64,000 bases of DNA from Paenibacillus paeoniae (GCF_003388735.1 NZ_QUBQ01000001.1:434001-498000); one strand, 5' to 3'; shown: positions 17,003 to 26,996, counted from the stretch's first letter. The notes: a model not told the origin generated them from the sequence alone. Numbers and translations: made by a program.

Positions 17003-18099
17003 TCAGAACGGAGCCTCCTTCTGCTCAGGATGAAGATCCAGAGCACGCTGACGATCTCGGTGAACATCCGCAGAACGAGCCAATAAGACGTGATAAGATA
17101 GTTCAGCTTCTCATTCGTGAAGATGAGGTACAGCACGGTGGCCGTTGCGAATGTCCCCAGAATGATATAGTTGGATAAAGGTGCCTTGGGGCTGTCGATT
17201 TCCGGCTTGCTGCCTTTGAAGCAGCCCTTGATATATTCCATTCCAAGATGCCACCCCGACATCGTATAGACAAGCGTCAAGTTCAGGAATACGATCAGGA
17301 ACAAGAAGACAACACGCTCGATGAACCCGTATTGCATGCTTAGCGAATCTGAAGTAACAGCCCATAAGTAAATATAGCGGTCTACCCCTTCCGTCCCGTG
17401 AAAGCCGATTGGGACAAAAAAAGTAATGACCAGGATGATAAATCCCAGCACCGGATAAATGTAAAGATGCTTAAACCGGAAATTGGGCGGAAGCAGCCTG
17501 TTGTATAGCGCCAGATAGATATAGCCTGTAAAGATTAATGTAGCCGCGGAAATCGTAATGATGGTCGGCATCTTTGTGACGTAATTGGCAACAACACGAA
17601 TGGAATCCAAGTTTAGTTGCGGACTGCGAACCATTTTGAACAAAATAAACAGGATGATCGGAGCGTTTACGATAATTGTGATTTCGATAATAAAGTTAAT
17701 GGTCAGGGTTGATCGCGAAGCGGCGTAAGCCGCTGCTACTACAAGCACGATAAGGATGATCGTAGAGTTGGTGTCCGGGTTGAAAAAACGATTGATAAGC
17801 ACCGCATATGCGACTACAACGATCGTGGACGAGAACCACCACATTACCGCGAAAAAAATGGAAGACAGCGATACCAGCCATCGGGGACAGTGCAGTTTCA
17901 ATATATCCTGAAAGCCAAGTCCGGGGTAGCGCGACATCGCATTGGTGAACATGTAGATCAGTATGGCGCCGATGACCGGTGCGACCAGCAATGAGGCTAC
18001 TGCGCCCGAATAACGGTTGCTTACCAAAATATGCGGTACGAACAGCATCAGATTCATGAGGCTGACAAGCATGAAGTTGTAGAAGAAGTAACGATTCAT
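16999..18099 (-). CDS. GerAB/ARCD/ProY family germination permease (B subunit)
   Basis: A 366-residue membrane protein with about ten hydrophobic segments, related to amino-acid transporters; in this family it binds the germinant in the spore inner membrane. The ATG at 18099 follows AGGTGAGG with suitable spacing and overlaps the stop of the A subunit by 4 nt. A long in-frame upstream stretch has no ribosome site and overlaps the A subunit, so it is left out. No sequence mark identifies the germinant. Confidence 0.92.
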   Translation of the reverse strand: MNRYFFYNFMLVSLMNLMLFVPHILVSNRYSGAVASLLVAPVIGAILIYMFTNAMSRYPGLGFQDILKLHCPRWLVSLSSIFFAVMWWFSSTIVVVAYAVLINRFFNPDTNSTIILIVLVVAAAYAASRSTLTINFIIEITIIVNAPIILFILFKMVRSPQLNLDSIRVVANYVTKMPTIITISAATLIFTGYIYLALYNRLLPPNFRFKHLYIYPVLGFIILVITFFVPIGFHGTEGVDRYIYLWAVTSDSLSMQYGFIERVVFLFLIVFLNLTLVYTMSGWHLGMEYIKGCFKGSKPEIDSPKAPLSNYIILGTFATATVLYLIFTNEKLNYLITSYWLVLRMFTEIVSVLWIFILSRRRLRSE

Positions 18100-19433
18100 T
18101 TGGTCCTCACCTGCCCAATGTCTCCCTCTGCGGGATTGATCTTGCCATGCAGACGGAAATAAGGTTTGCCGAAGCTTCGAAGATTGCATAGGTAGCAGAG
18201 ATAGAGAAACAGTCCTACCGCTACACCGGTAATGCCGAAAAAAATGGAAGAAACAATTAAGGGATACTTGAGAAAGCGAACGGAAAACGACAGTGAGTTG
18301 ATCGGAATGACGAAGTTGGATATCGCGACAACCGAAGTGACAATGATCATAATGCTGCTGACCAGACCCGCTTGCTGCGCCGCTTGGCCCAGGATCAAAC
18401 CGCCGACGGTTGTTGCTGTCGATCCGATATATCGGGGCAGGCGAATGCTCGCCTCAATCAGCGTCTCAATCATGAACAGCATAATGAATACTTCAATATA
18501 GGACGGATAAGGCACGGCCGACCGGCTTGCTGCGATCGAGAAGGCAAGCTGCACCCGGAACAGCTCCGGATTATAGGAGACAATTGCGATATAGAGGGCA
18601 GGCAGCGTAATGGTCAACACGATGGACATGTACCGGATGATGATTAGGACCCTAGTCATCCAGTAGGCTTCATAGTTATCTTCGATCGCGTGCATGAAGT
18701 CGAAAAAGGAGGCGGGCATAATTAAGGCGAACATGCTTCCTTTGATGAGGACGACGACTTTTCCCTTGCCCAGCGCTCTGGCGATCCGGTCTGGCCGCTC
18801 CGTAATAAGAACGGTCGGGAACAGATGACGCCGCTTGCCGATCAGCAGCTTCTCCAGCTCTCCGGCGGCATGCACCATATCCACACTAATGCTGCTAAGC
18901 TTCGAGCGGACATTGTCCAGTACGGATGGATCGACATGCCGTTGATCAAACAAGACTAGGAGAGGCGTCTTCGAGATGTAGCCAACGGAATACTCTTCTA
19001 TGCCAAGCTCCGGTACGGGATACATCGTTCGAATGAGATTGAGCGATTTGTTCAAGTCTTCGCTCAGGGCGATCTGCGGTCCTTGGATGGCGCTCTCAAC
19101 CTGTGTTTGCGGGCTTTCATTGCAGATGACGTCCCCTGTAAACAGAGAATAGATGTCTCCAGTTTCGTTATCTCGAATCATGACATTGCCGCGCAGCAGC
19201 AGGTCTTGCCATCTGGCAGAGTCTTCGACCTTCAAGTATTCCGGTATCGTATGAAGATGTTTGCGATAAGAGACTTCTTCCTTCGTAAAGGGAACGGTAA
19301 TAAAGTCGCTGACCATCTTCTCGTCGCATAGCGGGGCGATGTACGCGATATCGATACTCATGTCTTTATTGCGGAGTGTATAGGTTTTCAGATCCGCCGC
19401 TTCGGCGAATAACAACCGGATACGTTCATTCAT
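18096..19433 (-). CDS. GerA family spore germination protein (A subunit)
   Basis: A 445-residue A subunit of a nutrient germinant receptor. A soluble N-terminal half of about 240 residues is followed by a membrane half with four to five helices (PASFFDFMHAIEDNYE, then VLTITLPALYIAIV and later segments including GGLILGQAAQQAG). GGGAGGCG before the ATG at 19433 fixes the start. It heads the operon, followed by B and C subunits with 4-nt overlaps, and should be expressed in the forespore; a SigG promoter is expected in 19434-19580 but none was convincing. Confidence 0.93.
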   Translation of the reverse strand: MNERIRLLFAEAADLKTYTLRNKDMSIDIAYIAPLCDEKMVSDFITVPFTKEEVSYRKHLHTIPEYLKVEDSARWQDLLLRGNVMIRDNETGDIYSLFTGDVICNESPQTQVESAIQGPQIALSEDLNKSLNLIRTMYPVPELGIEEYSVGYISKTPLLVLFDQRHVDPSVLDNVRSKLSSISVDMVHAAGELEKLLIGKRRHLFPTVLITERPDRIARALGKGKVVVLIKGSMFALIMPASFFDFMHAIEDNYEAYWMTRVLIIIRYMSIVLTITLPALYIAIVSYNPELFRVQLAFSIAASRSAVPYPSYIEVFIMLFMIETLIEASIRLPRYIGSTATTVGGLILGQAAQQAGLVSSIMIIVTSVVAISNFVIPINSLSFSVRFLKYPLIVSSIFFGITGVAVGLFLYLCYLCNLRSFGKPYFRLHGKINPAEGDIGQVRTK

Positions 19434-19580
19434 GGCGCTCGCCTCCCGGGCAACATATTGCTTGCACGTATGACGTGGCAAGCTTCCATAGTTTGCGCCC
19501 CGTGGCAAAACTTATGCTAAGATAAGGTATGATCATGGCCGTTACTCATTCGGCAGACGAAAGGAAGCAAATGAACAGCT

Positions 19581-20327
19581 ATGAAACCGTGGTATGAACA
19601 AAGCTTTGGCAAAGATTATATGATCGTCTATCGGCACAGGGATTGGGAGCATGCGAATCAGGAAGTCAGGAAGATGGCAAAGTGGCTGTCGCTGCCCGAG
19701 CAAGCCAGCGTGCTAGATATCGGCTGCGGCATGGGCAGACATTCGCTTGCTTTGTCGGAAGCGGGCTTTAATGTGACAGGGGTGGATTTGTCCGATACCC
19801 TTCTGGAGGAAGCGCGGGCTCATGATTGTGATGACCGTGTGAAATGGAAGGATGGGGACATGAGAGAATTGCCTTTTGCAGACGAGTCGTTTGATGCAAC
19901 CTTCAATCTCTTTACGTCGTTTGGCTATTTTTCACTTGAAGAGGATAACGAGAGAGTCATTCAGCAGATTCGGCGCGTGCTGCGCAAGGGCGGCGCGTTT
20001 TTGATCGATTTCTTGAATCCTGTATACGTTGAACAAAATCTGGTGGCGCGTTCTGAACGGTTCGACGATTCATGCGGCCTGTCGATTGTGGAGAAACGCT
20101 GGATCACCGGCGGATGGGTACAGAAGGAGATTACGGTCTACGAGCCGCATGAGCCGGAGCATGCCAGACAATACTTGGAGCGAGTTCGGCTATATTCGCT
20201 TGAGTGGTTCGAGAAGCGCTATGAAGTATGCGGGCTTCGACTGGAACAGCTATACGGCAATTATGACGGCACCCATTATAATGAGGAACAATCACCGAGA
20301 ATGATTATGGCAGGGAGTGCATTATGA
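19581..20327 (+). CDS. Class I SAM-dependent methyltransferase
   Basis: A 248-residue enzyme with motif I VLDIGCGMGRHS (~43-54), the acidic ribose contact VTGVDLS and the later RVLRKGGAFLIDF, all marks of the class I Rossmann methyltransferases. The methyl acceptor is not recognisable. GGAAG at 19563-19567 is 13 nt away, rather far; an ATG at 19571 with better spacing opens only an eight-codon frame that overlaps the real start. The gene overlaps the metallo-beta-lactamase-fold gene by 4 nt, so both are cotranslated. Confidence 0.9.
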   Translation: MKPWYEQSFGKDYMIVYRHRDWEHANQEVRKMAKWLSLPEQASVLDIGCGMGRHSLALSEAGFNVTGVDLSDTLLEEARAHDCDDRVKWKDGDMRELPFADESFDATFNLFTSFGYFSLEEDNERVIQQIRRVLRKGGAFLIDFLNPVYVEQNLVARSERFDDSCGLSIVEKRWITGGWVQKEITVYEPHEPEHARQYLERVRLYSLEWFEKRYEVCGLRLEQLYGNYDGTHYNEEQSPRMIMAGSAL

Positions 20328-21307
20328 ATACGAACATATCTACACTAGCGCATGGATGGCTTCAGGTGAAGGTGCCATTGCCTTTCTCGCTGAAATGGGT
20401 CAACAGCTATATCATTCCCGAGCGGGAGGGCGTTACGGTCATCGATCCTGGACTGGGCACACCGGAGGCGAAGGAGCTATGGACGGATGTGCTTGCGGAA
20501 ACGGGTCTTGACTGGGGAGACATCAAGCGGATTATGATTACTCATCAGCATCCCGACCATTACGGGCTGGCCGGATATATGCAGGAACGATCGGGAGCGC
20601 CTGTATGTATAACGGAACGGTCGCATGCTTATGCGATGCGGCTGTGGGGAGAAGGAAGCGGCTTCCCGAAGGCCCTTCGCGAACTGTACATTCACCACGG
20701 CATGCCTGGGGAGATCATGGATCGGATTGAACGCAATCTGGATGGGTTCATTGAGCTTGTATCGCCGCAGCCGCAGGTGGAGTATATAGCAGCAGGCCAG
20801 CGGCTTGTCCTGGGTGACTGGGAGTGGGAGCTAATCGACGCGCCGGGTCATGCATACGGGGCTGTATGCTTCTATCAGCCGGATATTCGCTGGATGGTAT
20901 GCGGCGATCAAGTGCTTCCGCACATTACGCCTAATATCAGCGTTGTGCCGGGAGAGGAGAAGGACCCGCTGGAAGCATTCCTTGGCAGCCTGGAGCAATT
21001 GAAGAGTTACGATGTCGCCTTGGCGTTGCCAGGCCACCGCGATCCCTTTACGGATTTTCAAGGTAGAATCGACGAGCTGATTAGTCATCATGTCAGAAGG
21101 CTCGACCGGATGGCTGAGCTGCTGAAGCATGAGTCGTGCACAGCCTTCGCGTTGTGCGAGACACTGTTCGGCGTACGGCTGCGAGACAATCCCCATAACC
21201 TCAGATTTGCGATGTCCGAGACGCTGGCGCACCTTTATTATTTGGAGCGGGAAGGCAGAATTCGGAGCCGGGAAGTCGGTGCCGCTCTTGTATATGAGAC
21301 GTTTTGA
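20324..21307 (+). CDS. Metallo-beta-lactamase-fold hydrolase
   Basis: A 327-residue hydrolase. The di-zinc motif is THQHPDHYG (H74, H76, D78, H79), with further ligands at APGHAYGAV, the aspartate of WMVCGDQVLP and LPGHRDP. The C-terminal ~80 residues form a winged-helix-like tail found in lactonase/glyoxalase-like members. It is translationally coupled to the methyltransferase and ends at a strong terminator. The substrate (an ester, thioester or lactone) cannot be told from the sequence. Confidence 0.9.
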   Translation: MNTNISTLAHGWLQVKVPLPFSLKWVNSYIIPEREGVTVIDPGLGTPEAKELWTDVLAETGLDWGDIKRIMITHQHPDHYGLAGYMQERSGAPVCITERSHAYAMRLWGEGSGFPKALRELYIHHGMPGEIMDRIERNLDGFIELVSPQPQVEYIAAGQRLVLGDWEWELIDAPGHAYGAVCFYQPDIRWMVCGDQVLPHITPNISVVPGEEKDPLEAFLGSLEQLKSYDVALALPGHRDPFTDFQGRIDELISHHVRRLDRMAELLKHESCTAFALCETLFGVRLRDNPHNLRFAMSETLAHLYYLEREGRIRSREVGAALVYETF

Positions 21308-21311
21308 TAGT

Positions 21312-21353
21312 GAAGCCCTTTGATGCCGAAACCGGTATGAGGGCTTCTTTTTT
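21312..21353 (+). terminator. Rho-independent terminator after the metallo-beta-lactamase-fold gene
   Basis: GAAGCCCT (21312-21319) pairs with AGGGCTTC (21340-21347), loop of 20 nt, followed by six T residues. Confidence 0.85.
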
Positions 21354-21403
21354 ATGCGATTTTGCCGCTTCAGGGACGCTTTTTAACCATAAAAAAGCAC
21401 CGT

Positions 21404-21420
21404 TCAACGATCACCGTTGA
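21404..21420. promoter_or_regulatory. Dyad TCAACG-N5-CGTTGA before the sugar permease operon
   Basis: A perfect 6-5-6 inverted repeat about 120 bp before the first permease gene. It could be an operator or a small hairpin. No -35/-10 pair next to it is convincing. Confidence 0.3.
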
Positions 21421-21524
21421 TTTTGTACAACAATCGTTAGTTAGTGTTCTGGTATGGGGAGGGGTACCCGGATTAAGATAACATTATTCCATACACAAGA
21501 TTACGAATGAGTAGGTGGTTAGTG

Positions 21525-22511
21525 GTGTTAGATCGAGTAGCCAAGAGGAAAAATTCAGCAAGCATGCAGCCTAACGCTTCTCTGGACAAAGCCTCCTTCT
21601 GGGTAAGGTTTGCGAGGCAATGGGACTATCAACTCATGATTTTGCCAGCTATCCTGTTTCTGTTGATATTCAGCTACGGGCCGATGTGGGGCGTGCTGAT
21701 GTCGTTCCAGGAGTTCAATTTATTCAAGGGCTTTTGGGCGAGCGAATGGGTTGGTTTCCGTCATTTTGAGATGTTTTTTGAATCGCCGGAGTTTTGGCGC
21801 ATTATGCGCAATACGTTCGCGATCAGCTTATTGAAGCTGGCAATCGGATTCCCGGCTCCTATCATCCTGGCTTTAATGCTTAACGAGATTGGCGGCGTAT
21901 TGTTCAAACGCTTTGTCCAGACGATTACGTATATTCCGCATTTTATTTCATGGGTTGTCATTTCCGGCTTTGTATTCTCCATGTTCGCGGTAGATGACGG
22001 TGCAGTGAACAATGTGCTGCTCGCTCTCGGGCTGATCGACGCACCGATTAACTGGATGTCGTCCCCCAATTACTTCTGGTCGATTCTGATCGGCACGAAC
22101 GTATGGAAGGAGATCGGCTTCGGCTCTATCGTCTATCTGGCGGCTATCGTCGGCATCGACCCGTCCCTGTATGAGGCGGCCGCAATCGACGGCGCCAGCA
22201 GATGGAAACAAATTTTTACCATTACGATTCCCGGTATCGCGCCTGTCATTATCATTTTCCTGATTCTCGGTGTCGGCAACGTGCTGAACGCAGGCTTCGA
22301 GGACATCATGATGCTTACCCGCAACCTGAACAACGGCATAGTCATGTCGGTCGCAGATGTGCTCGATACGTATGTGTACCAGATGGGGATTATGAACCAG
22401 CGTTATTCATACGCGACTGCGGCTGGACTATTCAAATCATTCCTTAGCATCGTGCTTCTTATTGGAGCCAATGCGATTGCACGCAAATTGGGGCGAGAGA
22501 GTCTATGGTAA
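21525..22511 (+). CDS. Carbohydrate ABC transporter permease, LplB type
   Basis: A ~328-residue membrane subunit of a sugar importer. The family-typical FLLIFSYGPMWGVLMSFQEF near the first helix and the ATPase-contact EAA loop (EAAAIDGASRWKQIF) are clear; six membrane segments are expected. AGGTGG at 21513-21518 selects the GTG at 21525; an ATG at 21507 is in frame but has no ribosome site. The cluster contains the second permease, a YesN/YesM sensor pair and the binding lipoprotein, but no ATPase, so a shared MsmX-type ATPase elsewhere is expected, as is usual for this family. Confidence 0.9.
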   Translation: MLDRVAKRKNSASMQPNASLDKASFWVRFARQWDYQLMILPAILFLLIFSYGPMWGVLMSFQEFNLFKGFWASEWVGFRHFEMFFESPEFWRIMRNTFAISLLKLAIGFPAPIILALMLNEIGGVLFKRFVQTITYIPHFISWVVISGFVFSMFAVDDGAVNNVLLALGLIDAPINWMSSPNYFWSILIGTNVWKEIGFGSIVYLAAIVGIDPSLYEAAAIDGASRWKQIFTITIPGIAPVIIIFLILGVGNVLNAGFEDIMMLTRNLNNGIVMSVADVLDTYVYQMGIMNQRYSYATAAGLFKSFLSIVLLIGANAIARKLGRESLW

Positions 22512-22556
22512 TCGGCTCACGTTATCAAGATGAAACTATCATGAGGAGTGGCGACA

Positions 22557-23444
22557 TTGAAGCTGTCATATACAGATAAGGCATTGCGCGGCACGATCTA
22601 TGCGCTGCTCACGATTCTGGCTTTTGTTACCTTCTATCCGTTCTGGAATTCATTCGTCATCTCGTTCAACAGCGGTTCGGATACGGCGCTGGGAGGCATT
22701 ACGTTCTGGCCGAGGGATTTCACACTGCAGAATTACGAGATCGTATTTAAGGACAAACAAATTTTCAGCGCCTATTTTATTACGATTATGAGAACGGTGC
22801 TCGGAACGGCGTTGTCCATGTTCTTTACGGCATTGTTTGCTTACGGGCTATCCAAAAAGGGTATTCTGCTCAAAAAGTTTTATACGCTGTTTGCCATCTT
22901 TACGATGTTTTTCAACGGCGGTCTTATTCCGTACTTTATCATCGTATACAGCTTAAACCTGTACAACACGTTTTTCTTCTTGATCCTGCACGGTATGGTC
23001 AGCGTCTATAATATGATTATATTCCGGACGTTCTTCACCCAGCTGCCGGATGGCATCGAGGAATCAGCTAGAATCGATGGATGCTCGAACTTCGGTGTTT
23101 TCTTCCGAATCGTGCTTCCGGTATCGGGTCCGGTACTAGCGACACTCGGCTTGTTCACAGCGGTATTCCTATGGAACGACTGGTTCATTCCGGCTGTCTT
23201 TATCAACGATCAGAATTTGGTTCCCCTGCAGACGCTGCTTGTTCAGATTATTAACGCAGGTACAACTGCGAATCTGCTCAACAACCTGAATAGCTATGCG
23301 CAAAGCGCTGTCTCACAGACTGTGACGGTCAAGGCGCTGCAAATGGCGACGATGATGGTTGCGACGCTTCCGATTTTGGTGGTTTATCCGTTCTTGCAGC
23401 GCTACTTCGTAAAAGGTGTGCTCATCGGATCGCTGAAGGAATAG
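22557..23444 (+). CDS. Carbohydrate ABC transporter permease, LplC/YtcP type
   Basis: A ~295-residue partner permease with six membrane segments and the EAA loop ESARIDGCSNFGVFFRIVLP. GAGGAG (22543-22548) is 8 nt from the TTG at 22557, which I take as the start; a GTG at 22548 overlaps the ribosome site. It lies 45 nt after the first permease and completes the membrane channel of the importer. A terminator follows, so the sensor genes downstream need their own promoter or read-through. Confidence 0.92.
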   Translation: MKLSYTDKALRGTIYALLTILAFVTFYPFWNSFVISFNSGSDTALGGITFWPRDFTLQNYEIVFKDKQIFSAYFITIMRTVLGTALSMFFTALFAYGLSKKGILLKKFYTLFAIFTMFFNGGLIPYFIIVYSLNLYNTFFFLILHGMVSVYNMIIFRTFFTQLPDGIEESARIDGCSNFGVFFRIVLPVSGPVLATLGLFTAVFLWNDWFIPAVFINDQNLVPLQTLLVQIINAGTTANLLNNLNSYAQSAVSQTVTVKALQMATMMVATLPILVVYPFLQRYFVKGVLIGSLKE

Positions 23445-23500
23445 TCTTCTTCAGGACAAAGACGATTGGAAGAACTTGCAATAGGTCATTAACAACAGAG

Positions 23501-23547
23501 AGCAACGGGGATATACTGGTAACAGTATATCCCGGTTCGCTTTTTTC
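23501..23547 (+). terminator. Rho-independent terminator between permeases and yesN-type gene
   Basis: GGGATATACTG (23508-23518) pairs perfectly with CAGTATATCCC (23523-23533) with a 4-nt loop; outer AGC/GCT pairs extend it, followed by six T residues. It separates the permease genes from the sensor genes. Confidence 0.8.
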
Positions 23548-23570
23548 TGTTTTACGAGGGAGGGTCAATT

Positions 23571-25130
23571 GTGTACAAAGCTATCGTCGTGGACGATGAA
23601 AATTACGATTTGGAAGGCATGAGGCAGCTGATCCCATGGACGGAGCTGGGTATTGAGGTGTTGAGATGGGAGAACAAGCCGCTTGCGGCATGGTCATTCA
23701 TCGAGCAGAACCATCTGGATATTCTGATTACCGATATCAAAATGCCCATTATGAGCGGTCTGGAGCTAGCCAAGCTGGCCCAGCAAAAAAATAACCATGT
23801 GAAAAAAGTGTTCATTAGCGGTTATCAGGATTTCGACTATGCCAAGCAAGCGCTGGATATGAAAGCGGATGCTTATCTGCTCAAGCCCGTTGAGGATGAT
23901 GAATTAATTGAAATTTTGCGTCGTATTGTGGCAGAACTCGACACAATGAAGGAAGAGGAGGCCGTAAGCATGGACTCCTTCGAATTTATCCGCAATGATG
24001 TCGTGCTCCATCTGCTGGAGGGCGATATGGACGAACAGACGCTGCATACCTTTCTGCAGAAATATTCCGTGAACATTCCGAAGACAGCTGCTGCCGCGGT
24101 GTTAATTGAAGTGGATCGCGTGCTGCCGAGCCGTTATTCCGAGCGCGATCACGCTATTCTGTTGGATCATACGCTGGAGCTGATCATGAATTATATCGAC
24201 AAGCGCAATCTTGGTCTGTATTGCAAGGTGTCGGCTGCCCGTATTGGCCTGATCTATACAGGCTCCGATATCGGTATGGCCGATGAACTGAATCGTATGA
24301 TCGATCAGGTAAGATCGGGAGGTCCGCTTACGGCTACCATCAGTTTCGGCGATCCCGTTACGGATCGTGGCTCGCTAGTGTCCTCATTCGGACAAGCGCG
24401 CGAGCTGATCGGCTACAAGATGTTTCTTGGAAGGGACCGAATTATTCTTCCAGGCGAGGCGAAGTGGACGGAGGCGAGGGAAGTCCGGGATGTGAACTCC
24501 ATTCTGGATCAGATGTTTACGGCGACAGTCAATTATCAATTGGTTCGCATATGCGATTGCATGGAGGAACTGTTCCAACTGGTGAAGACGTTCAAGAAGC
24601 CGATCAGAGTCTATCATTTCTCTCTGCACATCGTGATGAAGCTGGAGCATTACTTGGAGCAAATGAACGAAAGCTTCCACAGCTTGCTTGGCTGGGGCAA
24701 TGATTACTTCGATACGATCAATCAGTTCGAGACAGCGCATGATATTCAGTCTTGGCTGCAGCGAACGCTATTCGAAATATCGGAGATGGTCTATACACGC
24801 AAGCAAAGCCGAAACAACCGCCTGTTCGATGAGATTACAGGGTATGTGAAGCAGCATCTATCGGAGGAGATAACACTGAAGGAGATGGCCAACCATTTTG
24901 CCTACTCGCCCAATCATCTTGGTCATATGTTCAAAGTCACGATGGGTGTCAGCTTTAATGAATATATGGCGATGTGCAGGATGGAGAAGGCAAAGGAGCT
25001 GCTGCGCAATCATAAGTTGAAAGTGTATGAAGTAGCCGATCAAGTCGGATACAAGAGCTTGACGTACTTTAGCCGGGCATTCCGCGAATATGCGGGCATG
25101 ACGCCGGGAGACTACAGAAAGCAAGGGTGA
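23571..25130 (+). CDS. YesN-type response regulator with AraC output domain
   Basis: A 519-residue regulator. The N-terminal receiver has VVDDEN, phospho-acceptor D55 within ILITDIKMPIMSGLEL and the lysine of LLKPVED. A long middle region follows, then a C-terminal AraC/XylS double helix-turn-helix (ITLKEMANHFAYSPNHLGHMF and YEVADQVGYKSLTYFSRAFRE). The start is the GTG at 23571 after GGGAGGG. It is paired with the YesM-type kinase 4 nt downstream; together such pairs switch on the neighbouring sugar importer. Confidence 0.95.
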   Translation: MYKAIVVDDENYDLEGMRQLIPWTELGIEVLRWENKPLAAWSFIEQNHLDILITDIKMPIMSGLELAKLAQQKNNHVKKVFISGYQDFDYAKQALDMKADAYLLKPVEDDELIEILRRIVAELDTMKEEEAVSMDSFEFIRNDVVLHLLEGDMDEQTLHTFLQKYSVNIPKTAAAAVLIEVDRVLPSRYSERDHAILLDHTLELIMNYIDKRNLGLYCKVSAARIGLIYTGSDIGMADELNRMIDQVRSGGPLTATISFGDPVTDRGSLVSSFGQARELIGYKMFLGRDRIILPGEAKWTEAREVRDVNSILDQMFTATVNYQLVRICDCMEELFQLVKTFKKPIRVYHFSLHIVMKLEHYLEQMNESFHSLLGWGNDYFDTINQFETAHDIQSWLQRTLFEISEMVYTRKQSRNNRLFDEITGYVKQHLSEEITLKEMANHFAYSPNHLGHMFKVTMGVSFNEYMAMCRMEKAKELLRNHKLKVYEVADQVGYKSLTYFSRAFREYAGMTPGDYRKQG

Positions 25131-25134
25131 TCTC

Positions 25135-26898
25135 ATGAACCGCCGTTCCAAACGGTTTTTCCCGCTTCGTTATAAGCTATTAGTCTCTTATATTCTGCTC
25201 GCGCTCATACCGGTGCTGGTCATTGGCAGCTATTCCTACTATTATACGATGCATTCTATTGAAGAGCGGACCAAAGATAATCTGAAGGTGGCGCTTAGCC
25301 AATTCTCCAATAGCGTACAGATGCGTATGTCCGATATTATCCGGACTTCGGATGCTGTCTTCGACGATCAAGTGCTGTCCCGTTATTTGTCGGGATATAT
25401 TCTGGGCTATGAGCGTCATCAGATTATGACGACGTACGTATTGCCCAAGCTTGATATGGCCACTGCGTTGCCCAATGTGCAGGTGATGCTCGACGTATAT
25501 TTGGACCGTCCTTCCGTAGATGAATACTATTATGAGGCGAAAGAGAAGTTTCTGCGTGACGGACAGCGGCAATTCGGCATTCGGTATACAGAACGAATCC
25601 AGGATGAGCCATGGTATCAAGAGATGCAGGATATGGCCTATGACCGAATGATTTGGCAGCAGATCACAAATGACAAGGAATATCAGAATATATCACTCGT
25701 CAGGCCGCTCATTGACTATGAACGAATCGGCAAGAGCGGGTTAATCAAAGTAACGGTAAAACTGAAGGATATATTCGAAGACTTTGATTTCAGTGCATTT
25801 GGTGAAGGGATGAAGCTGGTCGTTGTCGATGAAGATAACAAGCTGCTGTATTCGAGCTCCATTCCGGAGGAGCAATATGACGAAAAAATGCTTATACATG
25901 CCGAGGCCAATGGAAATATGCTGCTGGAATCTTCACTAGGAAATATGAATGCCCGAATTGCGGTTCTAGTGCCGCTGGAATCGCTGCATAAGGAATCGTT
26001 TCATATGAGAAATACGGTTATCTTAATCTGCTTATCCAGTATGCTGGTTGCTATTCTAATCAGTATCTTTACGTCCAAAGTATTTACGCTGCGATTCGGT
26101 AAGCTTGTGCACTCCTTGCAGGCTTTTAAGGAAGGAGACCTCCAGCGGCGAATCAAGTACAAAGGCCATGATGAATTCAGGCAAATATCCGAAGCGTTTA
26201 ACGACATGGCTTCCACCATTCAAAGCCAGATTAACGAAATATACATAAGCAAGCTGGAGAAGAAGGAAGCGGAGCTGCAAATTTTGCATGCACAGATCAA
26301 TCCTCATTTCCTTTACAATACATTCTCGTCGATCAGCCGCATGGCAAAGCTTGGAGAGCTGACGAAGCTTCATGAGATTATCCGCTCACTCGCCAAGTTC
26401 TACCGAATGACCTTGAATCGCGGGGAAATGTTCATCCCGATTGGCAAGGAAATCGAAATTATAGAGTCTTATCTTAGCATTCAGAACATCAAATACGCCG
26501 ATCGGATTATCGTCAGATTCACCATTGACGAATCGCTGCTGGAATACAAGACTGTAAAATTTGTTCTGCAGCCGTTCGTGGAGAACGTGCTGGAGCACGC
26601 CTGGTACGATGATCAAATCGAGATCGACGTGGCCCTCTTTACGGAGAATAACGGGGAAATTGTGATGGAGGTCCGCGATAATGGCCTCGGTATGAAGGAA
26701 GAAACCATCAAGGCTATTTTCAGTGAATCGGGCAACGGCATCGGATACGGTATTCGAAATGTAGAGCAGCGAATCAAACTCCATTTCGGACAGTCTTACG
26801 GCGTTACCATTCGCAGCATGATCGGTCATGGTACGGCGGTGCGGCTGCGTATTCCTGCAGTAGAGGAGCTGGAGAAGGATAGCGGCGAGACGGGTTGA
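25135..26898 (+). CDS. YesM-type sensor histidine kinase
   Basis: A 587-residue membrane kinase of the HPK7 type. Helix 1 (~14-34) and helix 2 (~290-310) frame a large extracellular Cache-like sensor, then a HAMP domain, the phosphorylation motif QINPHFLYNTFSSI (HPHF-type, here NPHFLYN) and an ATPase domain with DNGLGM and GIGYGIRNV. The ATG at 25135 has AAGGGTGATC in front. It most likely senses an extracellular sugar or the loaded binding protein and phosphorylates the adjacent AraC-type regulator. Confidence 0.94.
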   Translation: MNRRSKRFFPLRYKLLVSYILLALIPVLVIGSYSYYYTMHSIEERTKDNLKVALSQFSNSVQMRMSDIIRTSDAVFDDQVLSRYLSGYILGYERHQIMTTYVLPKLDMATALPNVQVMLDVYLDRPSVDEYYYEAKEKFLRDGQRQFGIRYTERIQDEPWYQEMQDMAYDRMIWQQITNDKEYQNISLVRPLIDYERIGKSGLIKVTVKLKDIFEDFDFSAFGEGMKLVVVDEDNKLLYSSSIPEEQYDEKMLIHAEANGNMLLESSLGNMNARIAVLVPLESLHKESFHMRNTVILICLSSMLVAILISIFTSKVFTLRFGKLVHSLQAFKEGDLQRRIKYKGHDEFRQISEAFNDMASTIQSQINEIYISKLEKKEAELQILHAQINPHFLYNTFSSISRMAKLGELTKLHEIIRSLAKFYRMTLNRGEMFIPIGKEIEIIESYLSIQNIKYADRIIVRFTIDESLLEYKTVKFVLQPFVENVLEHAWYDDQIEIDVALFTENNGEIVMEVRDNGLGMKEETIKAIFSESGNGIGYGIRNVEQRIKLHFGQSYGVTIRSMIGHGTAVRLRIPAVEELEKDSGETG

Positions 26899-26916
26899 AC
26901 GATGGAAACTCACGGG

Positions 26917-26930
26917 AGTAAACGTTTGCA
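26917..26930. promoter_or_regulatory. cre-like catabolite-repression site
   Basis: AGTAAACGTTTGCA differs from the symmetric CcpA site TGTAAACGTTTACA at two positions. It lies about 70 bp before the TATAAT element at 26997-27002 that probably starts the binding-protein transcript. A LacI-family repressor other than CcpA could also use it. Confidence 0.5.
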
Positions 26931-26996
26931 AAAAGCGTCATTGATTTAGTACACATTTCGTTGATTGGGACGATTTTTTGCCTCGGCTATCAATTT

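Noticed and set aside
19571..19597. Eight-codon minigene ATG at 19571 before the methyltransferase
   Set aside because: Well spaced from GGAAG but too short to support; noted only because it overlaps the real start and could affect it.
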